A DNA stretch of 64,000 nt from Oscillospiraceae bacterium (GCA_902802375.1 CADCLS010000009.1:1-64000); one strand, 5' to 3'. Positions 32,089 through 41,551 are shown, counted from the first letter of the stretch. Numbers and translations are program-made. The notes: generated by a model not told the origin, from the letters alone.

Positions 32089-34332
32089 ATGGCTCCACGA
32101 AAGAAAAAAGAAGAAGTCAGAGAAAAAAAGCGTCCTGCGGCTGACGCATACATTGCAGGCGCCGGCACTATCGTTGACGAAAGCGTAACAGATACGCTCA
32201 AATCAAACTTTATGCCTTATGCTATGAGCGTTATAGTGTCCCGTGCGATACCTGAGATTGATGGCTTTAAGCCATCCCACAGAAAACTGCTTTATACTAT
32301 GTATAATATGGGGCTGCTAAGCGGCTCTACAATAAAATCTGCGAATATCGTCGGTCGCACTATGCAGCTAAACCCACACGGTGACGCGGCAATTTACGAT
32401 ACAATGGTGAGACTTAGTGAGGGTAACGGTGCGCTTCTTCATCCGTTCGTCGCTTCAAAAGGCTCATTTGGTAAAGCGTATTCGCGTGATATGCAGTGCG
32501 CCGCCGCGCGTTATACTGAAGCAAAGCTCGCGCCTATTTCAGCAGAGCTTTTCGCAGATATTGATAAAGATACTGTCGATTTTGTAGATAACTATGACGC
32601 TACAATGAAAGAGCCGGTTCTGTTTCCCGTAACTTTTCCGACGGTGCTTGTAAACGCTAATATGGGTATTGCCGCAGGTATGGCAAGCTCGATTTGCTCA
32701 TTTAATCTTAAAGAGGTTTGTGAAACCACTATTGCGTATATTAAGGATAACGATATAAATGTTGCCGATACGCTTTTGGCTCCCGATTTTTCGATAGGCG
32801 GCGAGCTTTTATATAATCGCGAGCAAATGGAGAAAATATACGAAACCGGCAGAGGCAGTTTTAAGGTAAGAGGCACATATACCTTTGATAAGGCAAATAA
32901 CTGTATAGATATTAATTCCATACCGCCCACAACCACAACCGAGGCTATAATTGAAAAGGTAGTTGAGCTTGTAAAAGCCAAGAAAATCACCGAGATAAAC
33001 GATATCAGAGATGAAACTGACCTTTCAGGACTTCAAATAACGATAGACCTGAAGCGCGGCACAGACTATGAGAAGCTGATGAGTAAGCTTTATAAAATGA
33101 CTCCGCTTCAGGATAGCTTCGCCTGCAACTTTAACATTCTGATTGCCAGCACTCCGCGCGTTATGGGTGTTAAAGAAATAATCGGCGAGTGGGTGGCGTT
33201 CAGAAGCGAGTGCGTGCGCCGTAGAGTGTACTTCAAGCTCTCAAAGGCAAAGGACAGGCTGCACCTGCTAAAAGGTATGCAGAAAATACTTCTCGATATT
33301 GATAAGGCTATAAAGATAGTCCGCGAAACGGCGGAGGAAAAAGAGGTCGTGCCAAACCTTATGATAGGCTTCGGCATTGATGAAATCCAGGCGGAATATG
33401 TAGCTGAAATAAAGCTTCGTCACTTAAACCGCGAGTATATACTAAAACGGCTTGAAGATATAGAGGACCTGCAAAAAACCATTGAGGAAATGCAGTCTAT
33501 TCTTGAAAGTAAGTCGAAAATCAAGCGGATTATTGTTGACGAGCTTACAGAGGTTATGAAGAAATACGGCACGGATAGAAAAACGGCGATAATCTCCGCC
33601 GCACAAGATGATACAGATATAGAAAACGCTCCGATTGACGATTCACCTGTGACTCTATTCTTTACGCGTGACGGTTACTTTAAGAAAATCACACCGCAGT
33701 CTCTTCGTATGAGTGGCGAGCAGAAGCTTAAAGACGGGGATAAGATAGTGCAGACTATTGAGTCCGCAAACGACCGCGACCTGCTTTTCTTTACAAATGC
33801 CGAACAGGTGTATAAAAGCAGGGTGTCGGATTTTTCTGACGGTAAGGCGAGCGTTCTCGGAGACTTTGTGGCAGGAAAGCTTGATTACGATGAAGCCGAA
33901 AGCTCGATTTATATGGTCGAAACAAAGGATTATTCTGGCTTTATGCTTTTTGTCTACGATAACGGCAGAATTTCAAAGGTTCCGCTTTCGTCTTATGAAA
34001 CAAAGACCAACCGTAAAAAGCTTATAAAGGCGTATTGCGGAAAATTTAAGCTGCATTCGGTATTCCATTTTGTTGAAGACTGTGATATAATACTCAAATC
34101 CACTAACGGCAGAATGCTTATTGTAAATACTGCGTCCATACCTGCAAAAGCGGCTAAGGATAACGGCGGTATCGCGGTTATGACGCAGAAAAAAGGTCAG
34201 CGGATTTATACGGTAAAGGTATATAAGGCAGGCAAGCTTGAAAATGAGCACCGCTACCGTACCAAAAATTTACCGGCGGCAGGAACGCTTCAGCCCTCCG
34301 GCGCCGCTTCGCAGACTAAATTGAATTTATAA
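32089..34332 (+). CDS. Type IIA DNA topoisomerase, breakage-reunion subunit (ParC/GyrA-like paralog)
   Basis: DNA-cleaving partner of the preceding ATPase. Its 747 aa start with a basic tail (APRKKKEEVREKKRPA), then the winged-helix domain. The active-site Tyr is in CAAARYTEAKLAPIS. A coiled coil follows (EDIEDLQKTIEEMQSILESK), then a beta-pinwheel-like C-terminus. No GyrA box (QRRGGKG) is found in the C-terminal domain, which argues for topoisomerase IV rather than gyrase. The quinolone-determining region reads HPHGDAAIYDTM-like (NPHGDAAIYDTMVRLSEG), with Ala where many enzymes have Ser. A canonical gyrase is presumably encoded elsewhere. Confidence 0.9.
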   Translation: MAPRKKKEEVREKKRPAADAYIAGAGTIVDESVTDTLKSNFMPYAMSVIVSRAIPEIDGFKPSHRKLLYTMYNMGLLSGSTIKSANIVGRTMQLNPHGDAAIYDTMVRLSEGNGALLHPFVASKGSFGKAYSRDMQCAAARYTEAKLAPISAELFADIDKDTVDFVDNYDATMKEPVLFPVTFPTVLVNANMGIAAGMASSICSFNLKEVCETTIAYIKDNDINVADTLLAPDFSIGGELLYNREQMEKIYETGRGSFKVRGTYTFDKANNCIDINSIPPTTTTEAIIEKVVELVKAKKITEINDIRDETDLSGLQITIDLKRGTDYEKLMSKLYKMTPLQDSFACNFNILIASTPRVMGVKEIIGEWVAFRSECVRRRVYFKLSKAKDRLHLLKGMQKILLDIDKAIKIVRETAEEKEVVPNLMIGFGIDEIQAEYVAEIKLRHLNREYILKRLEDIEDLQKTIEEMQSILESKSKIKRIIVDELTEVMKKYGTDRKTAIISAAQDDTDIENAPIDDSPVTLFFTRDGYFKKITPQSLRMSGEQKLKDGDKIVQTIESANDRDLLFFTNAEQVYKSRVSDFSDGKASVLGDFVAGKLDYDEAESSIYMVETKDYSGFMLFVYDNGRISKVPLSSYETKTNRKKLIKAYCGKFKLHSVFHFVEDCDIILKSTNGRMLIVNTASIPAKAAKDNGGIAVMTQKKGQRIYTVKVYKAGKLENEHRYRTKNLPAAGTLQPSGAASQTKLNL

Positions 34333-34345
34333 AATAAAAACCACC

Positions 34346-34410
34346 CAAAACGCGTAAAACACGATTCGGGCGGTTGTCCGCCCGAATCGCAAACGCCGCT
34401 TTGGGCCGAC
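34346..34410 (+). terminator. Structured element or terminator between the topoisomerase genes and valS
   Basis: A perfect 12-bp stem CGATTCGGGCGG (34362-34373) with 34378-34389, loop TTGT, lies inside outer arms CCCAAA/TTTGGG. No T-run follows directly. There is no T-box sequence, so it is not an aminoacyl-tRNA riboswitch. A shorter AGAAAAT/ATTTTCT repeat lies just before the valS ribosome site. Confidence 0.6.
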
Positions 34411-34470
34411 GATTTAAGTTTTCTCAAAAATAAAGAAAATATACATTTTCTCTTTGGAGATGATAAAAAA

Positions 34471-37104
34471 ATGAGTAAGGAACTCGCAAAACAGTATGAC
34501 CCGAAAGAGGTTGAGGACCGCATATATAAAATGTGGCTTGACGGTAAATATTTCCACGCAAAATGCGAAGAGGGCAAGGACACATATACAATAGTAATTC
34601 CCCCTCCGAATATTACGGGTCAGCTTCATATGGGTCACGCGCTTGATAATACTTTGCAGGATATCCTCATTCGCTTTAAGCGTATGCAGGGGTACGATAC
34701 ATTGTGGCTTCCCGGCACTGACCACGCTTCAATCGCAACCGAAGCTAAAATTGTTGAGGCTATGCGTAAAGAGGGAATAAGTAAGGACGATATAGGCAGG
34801 GAAGGCTTTCTTACTCGCGCGTGGGATTGGAAAGCAAAATACGGCGGCAGAATTATCGAGCAGCTTAAGAAAATGGGCTCTTCCTGCGATTGGGACAGAG
34901 AGCGTTTTACAATGGACGAGGGCTGTTCTAAGGCTGTTCGCGAGGTTTTCGTAAATCTTTATAATAAAGGCCTTATTTACAGAGGCGAGAGAATTATCAA
35001 CTGGTGTCCGCACTGCCTTACTTCTATTTCCGATGCGGAGGTCGAATATGAAGACCAGGCAGGGCATTTCTGGCATCTTCGCTATCCGTTCAGTGACGGA
35101 AGCGGTTACTTAGAGCTTGCAACAACGAGACCTGAAACACTTCTGGGCGATACTGCCGTGGCTGTTAACCCTAATGACGAAAGATATAAAGATATAGTAG
35201 GCAAAACCCTTATTCTGCCTATCGTTCACCGCGAGATACCCGTTGTGGCGGACGATTATGTTGAGATAGATTTCGGTACCGGCGTTGTTAAAATAACACC
35301 GGCGCACGACCCTAACGACTTTGAAGTGGGTCTTCGCCATAATCTGCCGGTTATAAATGTTTTAACCGATGATGCAAAAATCACAAGCGACTATCCGAAG
35401 TATGCTGGTATGGATAGGTACGAGGCAAGGAAAGCCATTGTGGCTGACTTAGAGGCTGAGGGCGCGCTTGTAAAGGTTGAAGACTACAATCATAATGTCG
35501 GAACCTGCTACCGTTGCGGCACTACAGTTGAGCCGCGCGTGTCAAAACAGTGGTTTGTTAAGATGAAACCACTGGCGGGCCCTGCTATTGACGCGGTTAA
35601 AAACGGTGAGACAAAATTTGTGCCGTCGCGTTTTGAAAAGGTTTATTTCCATTGGCTCGAAAATATACGCGACTGGTGCATATCCCGTCAGCTTTGGTGG
35701 GGGCACAGAATACCTGCGTGGTATTGTGACGATTGCGGCGAAATTACAGTAAGTAAAGAAGACGCTAAATGTTGCTCGCATTGCGGCAGTACGCACATTC
35801 ATCAGGACCCGGATACATTAGATACTTGGTTTTCTTCAGCTCTTTGGCCGTTTTCAACCCTCGGTTGGCCTGATGAAACCGCTGACCTTAAGCACTATTA
35901 TCCTACAAACACCCTTGTTACCGGTTACGATATTATACCGTTTTGGGTAATGCGTATGATGTTCTCAGGGATTGAGCATACCGGCGAAGTACCGTTTAAT
36001 ACTGTACTTATCCACGGTCTTGTCCGTGACCCACAGGGCAGAAAAATGTCGAAATCGCTCGGCAACGGCGTAGACCCGCTTGAAGTTATTGATAACTACG
36101 GCGCAGACGCGCTCAGATTTTCGCTTGCTACCGGAAACAGTCCCGGAAACGATATGCGTTATATACCCGAGCGCGTTGAGGCAAGCAGAAACTTTGCAAA
36201 TAAGATTTGGAACGCCGCAAGGTTTATTCTTATGAACCTTGAAAACGATAAACCGCTTGAGCTTAACACCGAAGATTTAGCGCTTGAAGATAAGTGGATA
36301 ATTTCAAAATATAATACACTTATTAAAGAGGTTACCGTTAATCTTGACCGTTTTGAGCTTGGTATGGCGGTAGGTAAGCTTTACGACTTTATTTGGGATG
36401 TTTTCTGCGACTGGTATATTGAAATATGCAAGTCACGCTTAAACGGCGACGATAAAAAAGCCGCAGATACCGCCCGTGCAGTATTACTTTTTGTATTTGG
36501 CGGAACGCTGAAACTCTTACATCCCTTTATGCCGTTTATAACCGAGGAGATTTGGCAGAGTATACCTAAGCGCGAGGGCGACGAAATAATAATGATAAGC
36601 GAATTTCCGAAGTACGACGAAAAGCTTGATTTTTCGGCTGAGGAAACAGAATTTGAGCGTATTATGCAGGTAATAAAGGCAGTAAGAAACCGCAGAGCCG
36701 ATATGAATGTTCCGCCCTCAAAGAAAGCTCAGGTGTTTATTAAAACCGATTATCCTGAAACATTCTCAGGCGGTGCGGCGTATATCTGCCGCCTTGCATA
36801 CGCTTCGGATAGCAAGGTAGTATCTTCTTATGATGATGATACCGCGGTTTGCGTTGTAACCGATTCGGCAACGGCATATATGCCGATGAACGAGCTTGTT
36901 GATATTAACGCTGAGATTGAAAGATTAAATAAGGAGCTTGAAAAAGCAAACAAGGATAAAGATTTCTTCGAAAGCAAGCTTAATAATGAGGGCTTTATCT
37001 CTAAAGCGCCTGAAGCGGTAATTGCAAAGCAAAAAGACGGTCTTGAAAAAGCGCTTCAAAGAATTAAGCTGATTGAAAGCAGTATTGAAAGACTTAAAAA
37101 ATAA
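34471..37104 (+). CDS. valS: Valyl-tRNA synthetase
   Basis: Class I aminoacyl-tRNA synthetase of 877 aa. [21 protein letters not shown] holds the HIGH-type motif (HMGH), and [16 protein letters not shown] the KMSKS motif. The editing domain ([17 protein letters not shown] and [15 protein letters not shown]) is complete. The C-terminal coiled-coil arm, [21 protein letters not shown], is the ValRS tRNA-binding tail. GGAG lies 12 nt before the ATG, a long spacing. Unlike many Firmicutes valS genes, no T-box leader is visible in the 138-nt gap. Confidence 0.97.
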   Translation: MSKELAKQYDPKEVEDRIYKMWLDGKYFHAKCEEGKDTYTIVIPPPNITGQLHMGHALDNTLQDILIRFKRMQGYDTLWLPGTDHASIATEAKIVEAMRKEGISKDDIGREGFLTRAWDWKAKYGGRIIEQLKKMGSSCDWDRERFTMDEGCSKAVREVFVNLYNKGLIYRGERIINWCPHCLTSISDAEVEYEDQAGHFWHLRYPFSDGSGYLELATTRPETLLGDTAVAVNPNDERYKDIVGKTLILPIVHREIPVVADDYVEIDFGTGVVKITPAHDPNDFEVGLRHNLPVINVLTDDAKITSDYPKYAGMDRYEARKAIVADLEAEGALVKVEDYNHNVGTCYRCGTTVEPRVSKQWFVKMKPLAGPAIDAVKNGETKFVPSRFEKVYFHWLENIRDWCISRQLWWGHRIPAWYCDDCGEITVSKEDAKCCSHCGSTHIHQDPDTLDTWFSSALWPFSTLGWPDETADLKHYYPTNTLVTGYDIIPFWVMRMMFSGIEHTGEVPFNTVLIHGLVRDPQGRKMSKSLGNGVDPLEVIDNYGADALRFSLATGNSPGNDMRYIPERVEASRNFANKIWNAARFILMNLENDKPLELNTEDLALEDKWIISKYNTLIKEVTVNLDRFELGMAVGKLYDFIWDVFCDWYIEICKSRLNGDDKKAADTARAVLLFVFGGTLKLLHPFMPFITEEIWQSIPKREGDEIIMISEFPKYDEKLDFSAEETEFERIMQVIKAVRNRRADMNVPPSKKAQVFIKTDYPETFSGGAAYICRLAYASDSKVVSSYDDDTAVCVVTDSATAYMPMNELVDINAEIERLNKELEKANKDKDFFESKLNNEGFISKAPEAVIAKQKDGLEKALQRIKLIESSIERLKK

Positions 37105-37110
37105 TTCAGT

Positions 37111-37145
37111 AAAATAAGCCGGCAGATTTTCTGCCGGCTTATTTT
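37111..37145 (+). terminator. Strong terminator after valS
   Basis: Perfect 16-bp stem AAAATAAGCCGGCAGA/TCTGCCGGCTTATTTT with loop TTT. Confidence 0.94.
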
Positions 37146-37412
37146 CTGCGAGTATACTTCTTTGAATTCATAAAAATCCAAGCTTCATATTCTCGCTATA
37201 TTAAAACGGTCAATAAGCGGAGAACACAACATATATCATTTCAAAACAAATTCGCGCTTTAATTGACCTGATAGTATTGTTTGCGGCAACTGAAAAGAAT
37301 TTCAAGTAAAATATTGGGATTTATAAATTTTTTTGAGAACGACTGTTTACGACAGTCTTTTTATTTTTTCTCATATATAATTTGTTTGTAGACTTTTTGG
37401 AGGTATAAAAAT
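37146..37412 (+). promoter_or_regulatory. Intergenic leader of the spoIIA operon with an internal terminator
   Basis: No coding signal is seen. A second terminator-like hairpin lies at 37341-37357: GACTGT/ACAGTC, loop TTACG, followed by TTTTTATTTTTT. It has no gene in front, so a short untranslated RNA or a read-through leader may end there. I could not identify a SigH-type promoter (AGGAATT, then GAAT) with confidence. The spoIIAA ribosome site is GGAGG near 37400. Confidence 0.45.
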
Positions 37413-37718
37413 ATGGCAGTTGAAATAACGGTTAAAGGCGAGGTTATGACGGCTCTGCTTTCGGGCGAAATAGACCACCACAGCGCCGCAGGGATGAGAG
37501 AAAAGATAGACAGTGCGATAGACTCAAATATGCCGTCGCTTCTTGTTCTTGATTTCGGGGGCGTGAGCTTTATGGATAGCTCAGGCATAGGTCTTGTTAT
37601 GGGCAGATACAGAACGCTTCAAAAGCTGGGTGCAAACTTGCACATAACCGGCGCGTCGCCGCAGATTGAAAAAGTAATGAAGCTTGCCGGTATGAACCGT
37701 CTTGCAACAATAAATTGA
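37413..37718 (+). CDS. spoIIAA: Anti-sigma F factor antagonist SpoIIAA
   Basis: STAS-domain protein of 101 aa that, when unphosphorylated, binds SpoIIAB and frees SigF in the forespore. The phosphorylatable serine lies in FMDSSGIGLVMGRY, the classic DSSG motif, at about residues 54-58. It is first in the spoIIAA-spoIIAB-sigF operon, with 12 nt before spoIIAB. Its presence together with SigF shows the organism can, or recently could, sporulate. Confidence 0.96.
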   Translation: MAVEITVKGEVMTALLSGEIDHHSAAGMREKIDSAIDSNMPSLLVLDFGGVSFMDSSGIGLVMGRYRTLQKLGANLHITGASPQIEKVMKLAGMNRLATIN

Positions 37719-37730
37719 GGGAGATAAAAA

Positions 37731-38174
37731 ATGAAGATTGTAAATAAGTTTAATATGAGCCTTTACGCACGCTCGGCAAATGAGGGATTTGCAAGGTCCT
37801 GTATATCGGCTTTCGCTTCCCAGCTTGACCCAACCCTTGAGGAATTAAACGATATAAAAACCGCCGTTTCCGAAGCGGTTACCAACTGTATAGTACACGC
37901 CTATAAAGAAAAGCTCGGAAAGATTTACATAACCGCCGAAATAATCGAGGGCGGTATTTTGAGAATAAAAATACGCGATACGGGTTGCGGCATTGAGAAT
38001 ATTGAGCTTGCACTCACGCCGCTTTACACCACTGTCGGCGGTGAGCGCGCAGGGCTCGGCTTTGCCGTTATGCAGAGCTTTATGGATAGCATAAAGGTAT
38101 CGTCTAAGGTTGGAAAGGGAACGACCGTTACAATGAAGAAAAAAATATCGCCGAGAATTACAGTAAATGGTTGA
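37731..38174 (+). CDS. spoIIAB: Anti-sigma F factor SpoIIAB
   Basis: GHKL-type serine kinase and anti-sigma factor of 147 aa. It holds SigF inactive and phosphorylates SpoIIAA. The ATP-binding boxes are intact: IKTAVSEAVTNCIVHAY near 43-58, IRDTGCGIENIE near 83-94 and GERAGLGFAVMQSFMD near 103-118. The end overlaps sigF by 8 nt, coupling their synthesis, as in Bacillus and Clostridium. Confidence 0.96.
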   Translation: MKIVNKFNMSLYARSANEGFARSCISAFASQLDPTLEELNDIKTAVSEAVTNCIVHAYKEKLGKIYITAEIIEGGILRIKIRDTGCGIENIELALTPLYTTVGGERAGLGFAVMQSFMDSIKVSSKVGKGTTVTMKKKISPRITVNG

Positions 38175-38838
38175 AAGTAAAAGTCGCGAGGAGTTTATTT
38201 CTGATAATTTGCGCCTTGTTAATCACCTGTGCAAACGCTTTTCGGGTAGAGGTATCGAGTATGACGACCTTTACGGGGCAGGATGTGTCGGTCTCATAAA
38301 AGCGGTGGACTCTTTTGATGAATCAAGAGGCTTTTGCTTTTCCACCTATGCGGTGCCTGTGATATTGGGCGAAATCCGTAGACTTTTCCGCGACGGCGGA
38401 AGCGTTAAGGTTTCAAGGTCGGTTAAAGAGCTTGCGCTTAAAATTGCCAAGGCGCAGTCAGCTCTCGAATATAAGCTTTGCCGTGAGCCTACTGTATCGG
38501 AACTTGCAAGCTCACTCGGTGTATCAGCCGAGGAAATAACCGAAGCGACATCCGCCGCTATGCCCTGCGTATCACTTACAAATTTTGACGAGGAAAAGGA
38601 AAACCAAATCGATATACCCGTAGAATCGGACCAATCCTCGCTTGAGGACAAGCTACTCCTTGACAGCGCTATTTCAAAGCTTGAACCTTACGAGCAGAAT
38701 ATAATTAAACTCCGCTTTTTTGAACAGCTCACACAAAGTGAAACGGCAAAGCTTACCGGTATGACGCAGGTGGGCGTATCCCGTGCGGAAAAAAAGATAC
38801 TTTTGAAGCTGAGGGCGATTATCGGCTCTGTCGCTTGA
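38167..38838 (+). CDS. sigF: RNA polymerase sporulation sigma factor SigF
   Basis: Forespore-specific sigma factor of 223 aa. Region 2 is YDDLYGAGCVGLIKAVDSFDESRGFCFSTYAVPVI-like, beginning near residue 34 (GAGCVGLIKAVDSFDESRGF). Region 4 with its HTH is QSETAKLTGMTQVGVSRAEK near the C-terminus. SigF rather than SigG is chosen because of the operon with spoIIAA and spoIIAB. Its stop codon overlaps the -35 of the next gene's promoter. Confidence 0.95.
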   Translation: MVESKSREEFISDNLRLVNHLCKRFSGRGIEYDDLYGAGCVGLIKAVDSFDESRGFCFSTYAVPVILGEIRRLFRDGGSVKVSRSVKELALKIAKAQSALEYKLCREPTVSELASSLGVSAEEITEATSAAMPCVSLTNFDEEKENQIDIPVESDQSSLEDKLLLDSAISKLEPYEQNIIKLRFFEQLTQSETAKLTGMTQVGVSRAEKKILLKLRAIIGSVA

Positions 38839-38864
38839 CAAATCGTCGCTTATAAGTATATACT
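38835..38864 (+). promoter_or_regulatory. Promoter of the GT2 gene
   Basis: TTGACA (38835-38840) overlaps the sigF stop. TATACT at 38859-38864 gives an 18-bp spacer; TATATA at 38857 gives 16 bp. Confidence 0.7.
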
Positions 38865-38883
38865 TAAATTTGAGGTGATTTAT

Positions 38884-39834
38884 TTGAAGCCGGTGCTTTA
38901 TTTGGTTGTGCCTTGCTTTAACGAGCAAGAGGTTTTGCCGATTAGCTCTGCTGTGTTTTTAAGTAAGCTTTCCGAGCTTAGCGACGCCGATATTATATCA
39001 AATGAAAGTAAAGTGCTTTTCGTGGACGACGGCAGCCGCGACGGCACATATAATATAATTTCCGAGTTATCGAAAACGGATAACCGCGTATGCGCGATAA
39101 AGCTGAGCCGTAATCGCGGCCACCAGAACGCTTTGCTTGCAGGCCTAATGGCGGCAAAGGATAAATGCGATATTACAATTTCAGTGGATTGTGACGGACA
39201 GGACGATATAAACGCAGTTGACGAAATGATTAATTGTTTCCTTGACGGTTGCGATATTGTGTACGGCGTGCGAAAAAGCCGTAATAGCGATTCACTATTT
39301 AAGCGTTCAAGCGCTCAGGCTTTCTATAAGCTTCTAAACGCTATGGGTGCCGAAACTGTTAATAATCACGCTGATTACCGCCTTATTTCCAAAAGGGCGC
39401 TGGAGGCGCTGAGCGCGTATAAAGAGGTTAATTTGTATCTGCGCGGTATGGTATCTCTCGTAGGGTTTAAGTCTACTTGCGTGTATTATGACCGTTTCCC
39501 CCGTATGGCAGGCGAGAGCAAATATCCGCTTGGTAAAATGATATCACTGGCGCTCAACGGCATAACCAGCTTCAGCATTAAACCTATAAGGATTATTTCT
39601 GCAGTTGGATTTATAATCGCGGCAATAAGCTTTATCGGTATAGTTTGGTCGGTTATCGCGCGCCTTTTCGGCAATACCGTAGGCGGTTGGGCTTCAACTG
39701 TTGCCATAATATGCTTCCTCGGTGGTATACAGATTTTAAGTATAGGTGTTATCGGCGAGTATATCGGCAAGATTTATCTTGAAACAAAACAAAGACCGAG
39801 ATATATAATTGAAGACAACATAAATATGAATTAA
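38884..39834 (+). CDS. GT2 family glycosyltransferase, GtrB/DPM1-like
   Basis: A membrane-bound glycosyltransferase of 316 aa that likely moves a sugar onto a polyprenyl phosphate. GT-A motifs are VPCFNEQEVLP, LFVDDGSRDGT, SRNRGHQNALLAG and the metal-binding VDCDGQDD. Two C-terminal TMs (SAVGFIIAAISFIGIVWSVI, and WASTVAIICFLGGIQILSIG) end in GEYIGKIYLETKQRPRYIIE, typical of the GtrB/YfdH group. The start is TTG 38884, 5-6 nt after AGGTGA; a GTG at 38875 lies inside that site. The sugar is not predictable. Just downstream is an acyltransferase. Confidence 0.9.
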   Translation: MKPVLYLVVPCFNEQEVLPISSAVFLSKLSELSDADIISNESKVLFVDDGSRDGTYNIISELSKTDNRVCAIKLSRNRGHQNALLAGLMAAKDKCDITISVDCDGQDDINAVDEMINCFLDGCDIVYGVRKSRNSDSLFKRSSAQAFYKLLNAMGAETVNNHADYRLISKRALEALSAYKEVNLYLRGMVSLVGFKSTCVYYDRFPRMAGESKYPLGKMISLALNGITSFSIKPIRIISAVGFIIAAISFIGIVWSVIARLFGNTVGGWASTVAIICFLGGIQILSIGVIGEYIGKIYLETKQRPRYIIEDNINMN

Positions 39835-39843
39835 ATGTAACGC

Positions 39844-39872
39844 TTGAAAATTGAAACGAATTATTGTATTAT
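39844..39872 (+). promoter_or_regulatory. Promoter of the acyltransferase gene
   Basis: TTGAAA (39844-39849), 17-bp spacer, TATTAT (39867-39872). Confidence 0.75.
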
Positions 39873-39912
39873 GTTTCAGTAAATGTTCTAAACCACAAGG
39901 CAGGGAAAACTA

Positions 39913-41013
39913 ATGACAGAATTAAAACTTTCTGAATACTATAATTCGGGGCATCACATTCGCAGTGTAACTGTGCTGAAATTTCTTTTAATGCCGTTTG
40001 TATTTATTGCGCTTTTGGGCTTTCCTACAAAATACGGTATGTATGTTTCCACCTTCAGCAATTTTGCCGCGCCTGCATTTTTTATTTTGTGCGGATTTTT
40101 TACACTCGTCGGCGATATTGAAAAACGCGGTAAAAAACTGAAAAGAGCATTAAAGCGCTCTGCTATTCTTTTCGGTATAATGCTTTCAGTCTTTGTCGCG
40201 ATAAATATAATTTATCTTGCGTATTTCAATTCTCTTCAATCGGTATTGAATGCTGATTTTTTCCGCAAGAGAAATATTTTCAACTTTTTAGTCCTTAATG
40301 TATGGCTTCCTTTTCCTATGGGAAATTCGATATGGTTTATTCAAAGCCTTACATATGCTTATATATTCTTCATTGTCGCCCAAAAGCTGAAGCTTAATAA
40401 GCTTTATCTTCCGATATTAATATTGCTTATAGCTTTTATGATTGCCACAGGCGAGCTTGCCGCCTTTTTAGGCTTTCCGTATCACGGATATCCTTATATA
40501 CCCGGCGGAGCCGTAACACGCGCCATTCCGTATATGTTAATCGGTATGTATTTGCGCAAAAATCTTGATAAGCTTGCGAAAATACCGCGATACATTTATC
40601 TCGTCATTTTTGTGTTCGGTCTTGCGGCGGCTATAGGTGAAACTATGCTTTTAAGCCGTATCGGTAAGCTCGTTTACTTAGGGCATACCGTAGGATTTGG
40701 TATAATGGCGGTATCGGTTTGCTGTTTTGCTACCGTAAAGCCTGAAATCAAGCGTAATTACCTCACAAATCACGGCAGAAACTATTCTCGCAGAATGTAT
40801 GTGTTGTGCCAGCCTGTCTCACTCCTTTTGTGGGTGGTGGCGGCGCTTATCAATCCTGCCTATGTTTTTTATATAAAACAATACGGTTCTATCATATCAT
40901 TTTTGGTATGTTTTTCCATTGCTTTTATCATTGGTCTGGTTAAATATGTGATAGCTGTACAAAAAACAAAAAAAGAAAAATTAGCCAAAAAAAATAATCC
41001 TCAAAATATTTAA
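39913..41013 (+). CDS. Acyltransferase family 3 membrane protein
   Basis: A polytopic protein of 366 aa with about ten TMs and the outline of the acyltransferase-3 family (O-acetyl or succinyl transfer to surface glycans). The N-terminal helix carries FSNFAAPAFFILCGFFT, a typical region of these proteins. Usually an R-x10-H motif is seen near the start; here SGHHIRSVTVLKF is a divergent equivalent. The C-terminus is Lys-rich and cytoplasmic. It has its own promoter and follows the GT2 gene, so a role in decorating an envelope polymer is plausible. The family assignment is moderate. Confidence 0.75.
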   Translation: MTELKLSEYYNSGHHIRSVTVLKFLLMPFVFIALLGFPTKYGMYVSTFSNFAAPAFFILCGFFTLVGDIEKRGKKLKRALKRSAILFGIMLSVFVAINIIYLAYFNSLQSVLNADFFRKRNIFNFLVLNVWLPFPMGNSIWFIQSLTYAYIFFIVAQKLKLNKLYLPILILLIAFMIATGELAAFLGFPYHGYPYIPGGAVTRAIPYMLIGMYLRKNLDKLAKIPRYIYLVIFVFGLAAAIGETMLLSRIGKLVYLGHTVGFGIMAVSVCCFATVKPEIKRNYLTNHGRNYSRRMYVLCQPVSLLLWVVAALINPAYVFYIKQYGSIISFLVCFSIAFIIGLVKYVIAVQKTKKEKLAKKNNPQNI

Positions 41014-41021
41014 TTTTTTGC

Positions 41022-41050
41022 TTGACATTTTCCGCGGTGTGTAGTATACT
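41022..41050 (+). promoter_or_regulatory. Near-consensus promoter of the leader-like protein gene
   Basis: TTGACA (41022-41027), 17-bp spacer, TATACT (41045-41050). It is the strongest promoter match in the window and drives one small gene that ends in its own terminator. Confidence 0.88.
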
Positions 41051-41085
41051 CAGCATATAAATTTTTGAGAAAGGTTTTACATATT

Positions 41086-41508
41086 ATGAAAATTACTAAT
41101 ACAGAATTAAAATTTGTGAGCTTCAGTTCCGAAGATGTAATTGCTACAAGCGGTTGGTTACCTGGAACGTTGACGGGCCAAAGTGGTTTTTTCTATGTAC
41201 CTGCAGCGCAGTATAGCGGTACTTATACCGGTACTGGCGACTATGTTGAGTTTAGCGGAACTTTCGGTAACTACAACGGCAGTGCTTATGAAATCACAGG
41301 CATCTATGGCGCAAAGGGCTCCGTTGATTCTGATAAGAATCATATTAGCAGCAAACAAGGCGATATGGTTTATTTTGACGATACGGGTGTTTCAGTACCA
41401 GCATTTGTGGTTGCAAATTTCGCAAAGAGCGGTTATGATGCGTATGCATACGGCAACGGTCAGTATTATACAGACGGCGTTAGCTTTTATGACAAGTATT
41501 GGCAGTAA
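41086..41508 (+). CDS. Small Gly/Tyr-rich protein with peptide-leader-like N-terminus
   Basis: A 140-aa protein without a signal peptide or TM, which I cannot assign to a family. The first 25 residues (MKITNTELKFVSFSSEDVIA, then TSG) look like the short Firmicute leader pattern in which an aromatic and acidic stretch ends in DVI-x-TSG. The rest is rich in Gly, Tyr, Ser and Thr (GTYTGTGDYVEFSGTFGNYN, later YAYGNGQYYTDG). There are no cysteines. The start at 41086 is chosen because GAGAAAGG ends 11 nt upstream; a TTG at 41065 precedes that site. A PqqD-type gene follows after a terminator and new promoter. It may be a RiPP-like substrate or a secreted or surface peptide; this is an inference. 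Confidence 0.72.
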   Translation: MKITNTELKFVSFSSEDVIATSGWLPGTLTGQSGFFYVPAAQYSGTYTGTGDYVEFSGTFGNYNGSAYEITGIYGAKGSVDSDKNHISSKQGDMVYFDDTGVSVPAFVVANFAKSGYDAYAYGNGQYYTDGVSFYDKYWQ

Positions 41509-41520
41509 TTTATCTGATAA

Positions 41521-41550
41521 AAAGCTCCCCTTACAAAGGGGAGTTTTTTT
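41521..41550 (+). terminator. Terminator after the leader-like protein gene
   Basis: CTCCCCTT (41525-41532), loop ACA, AAGGGGAG (41536-41543), then TTTTTTT. Confidence 0.93.
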
Positions 41551-41551
41551 G

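Noticed and set aside
30095-34332. Canonical gyrB-gyrA.
   Set aside because: The GyrA box is missing, several GyrB motifs are divergent, and the pair is not next to recF or dnaN; a ParE/ParC-like paralog fits better.
34333-34470. Possible T-box riboswitch before valS.
   Set aside because: The gap is short, and no conserved T-box or specifier stem is recognisable.
41449-41460. YGNG in the leader-like protein resembles the pediocin YGNGV motif.
   Set aside because: It lies near the C-terminus, is followed by QYY, and the protein has no cysteines, so it does not fit a class IIa bacteriocin.
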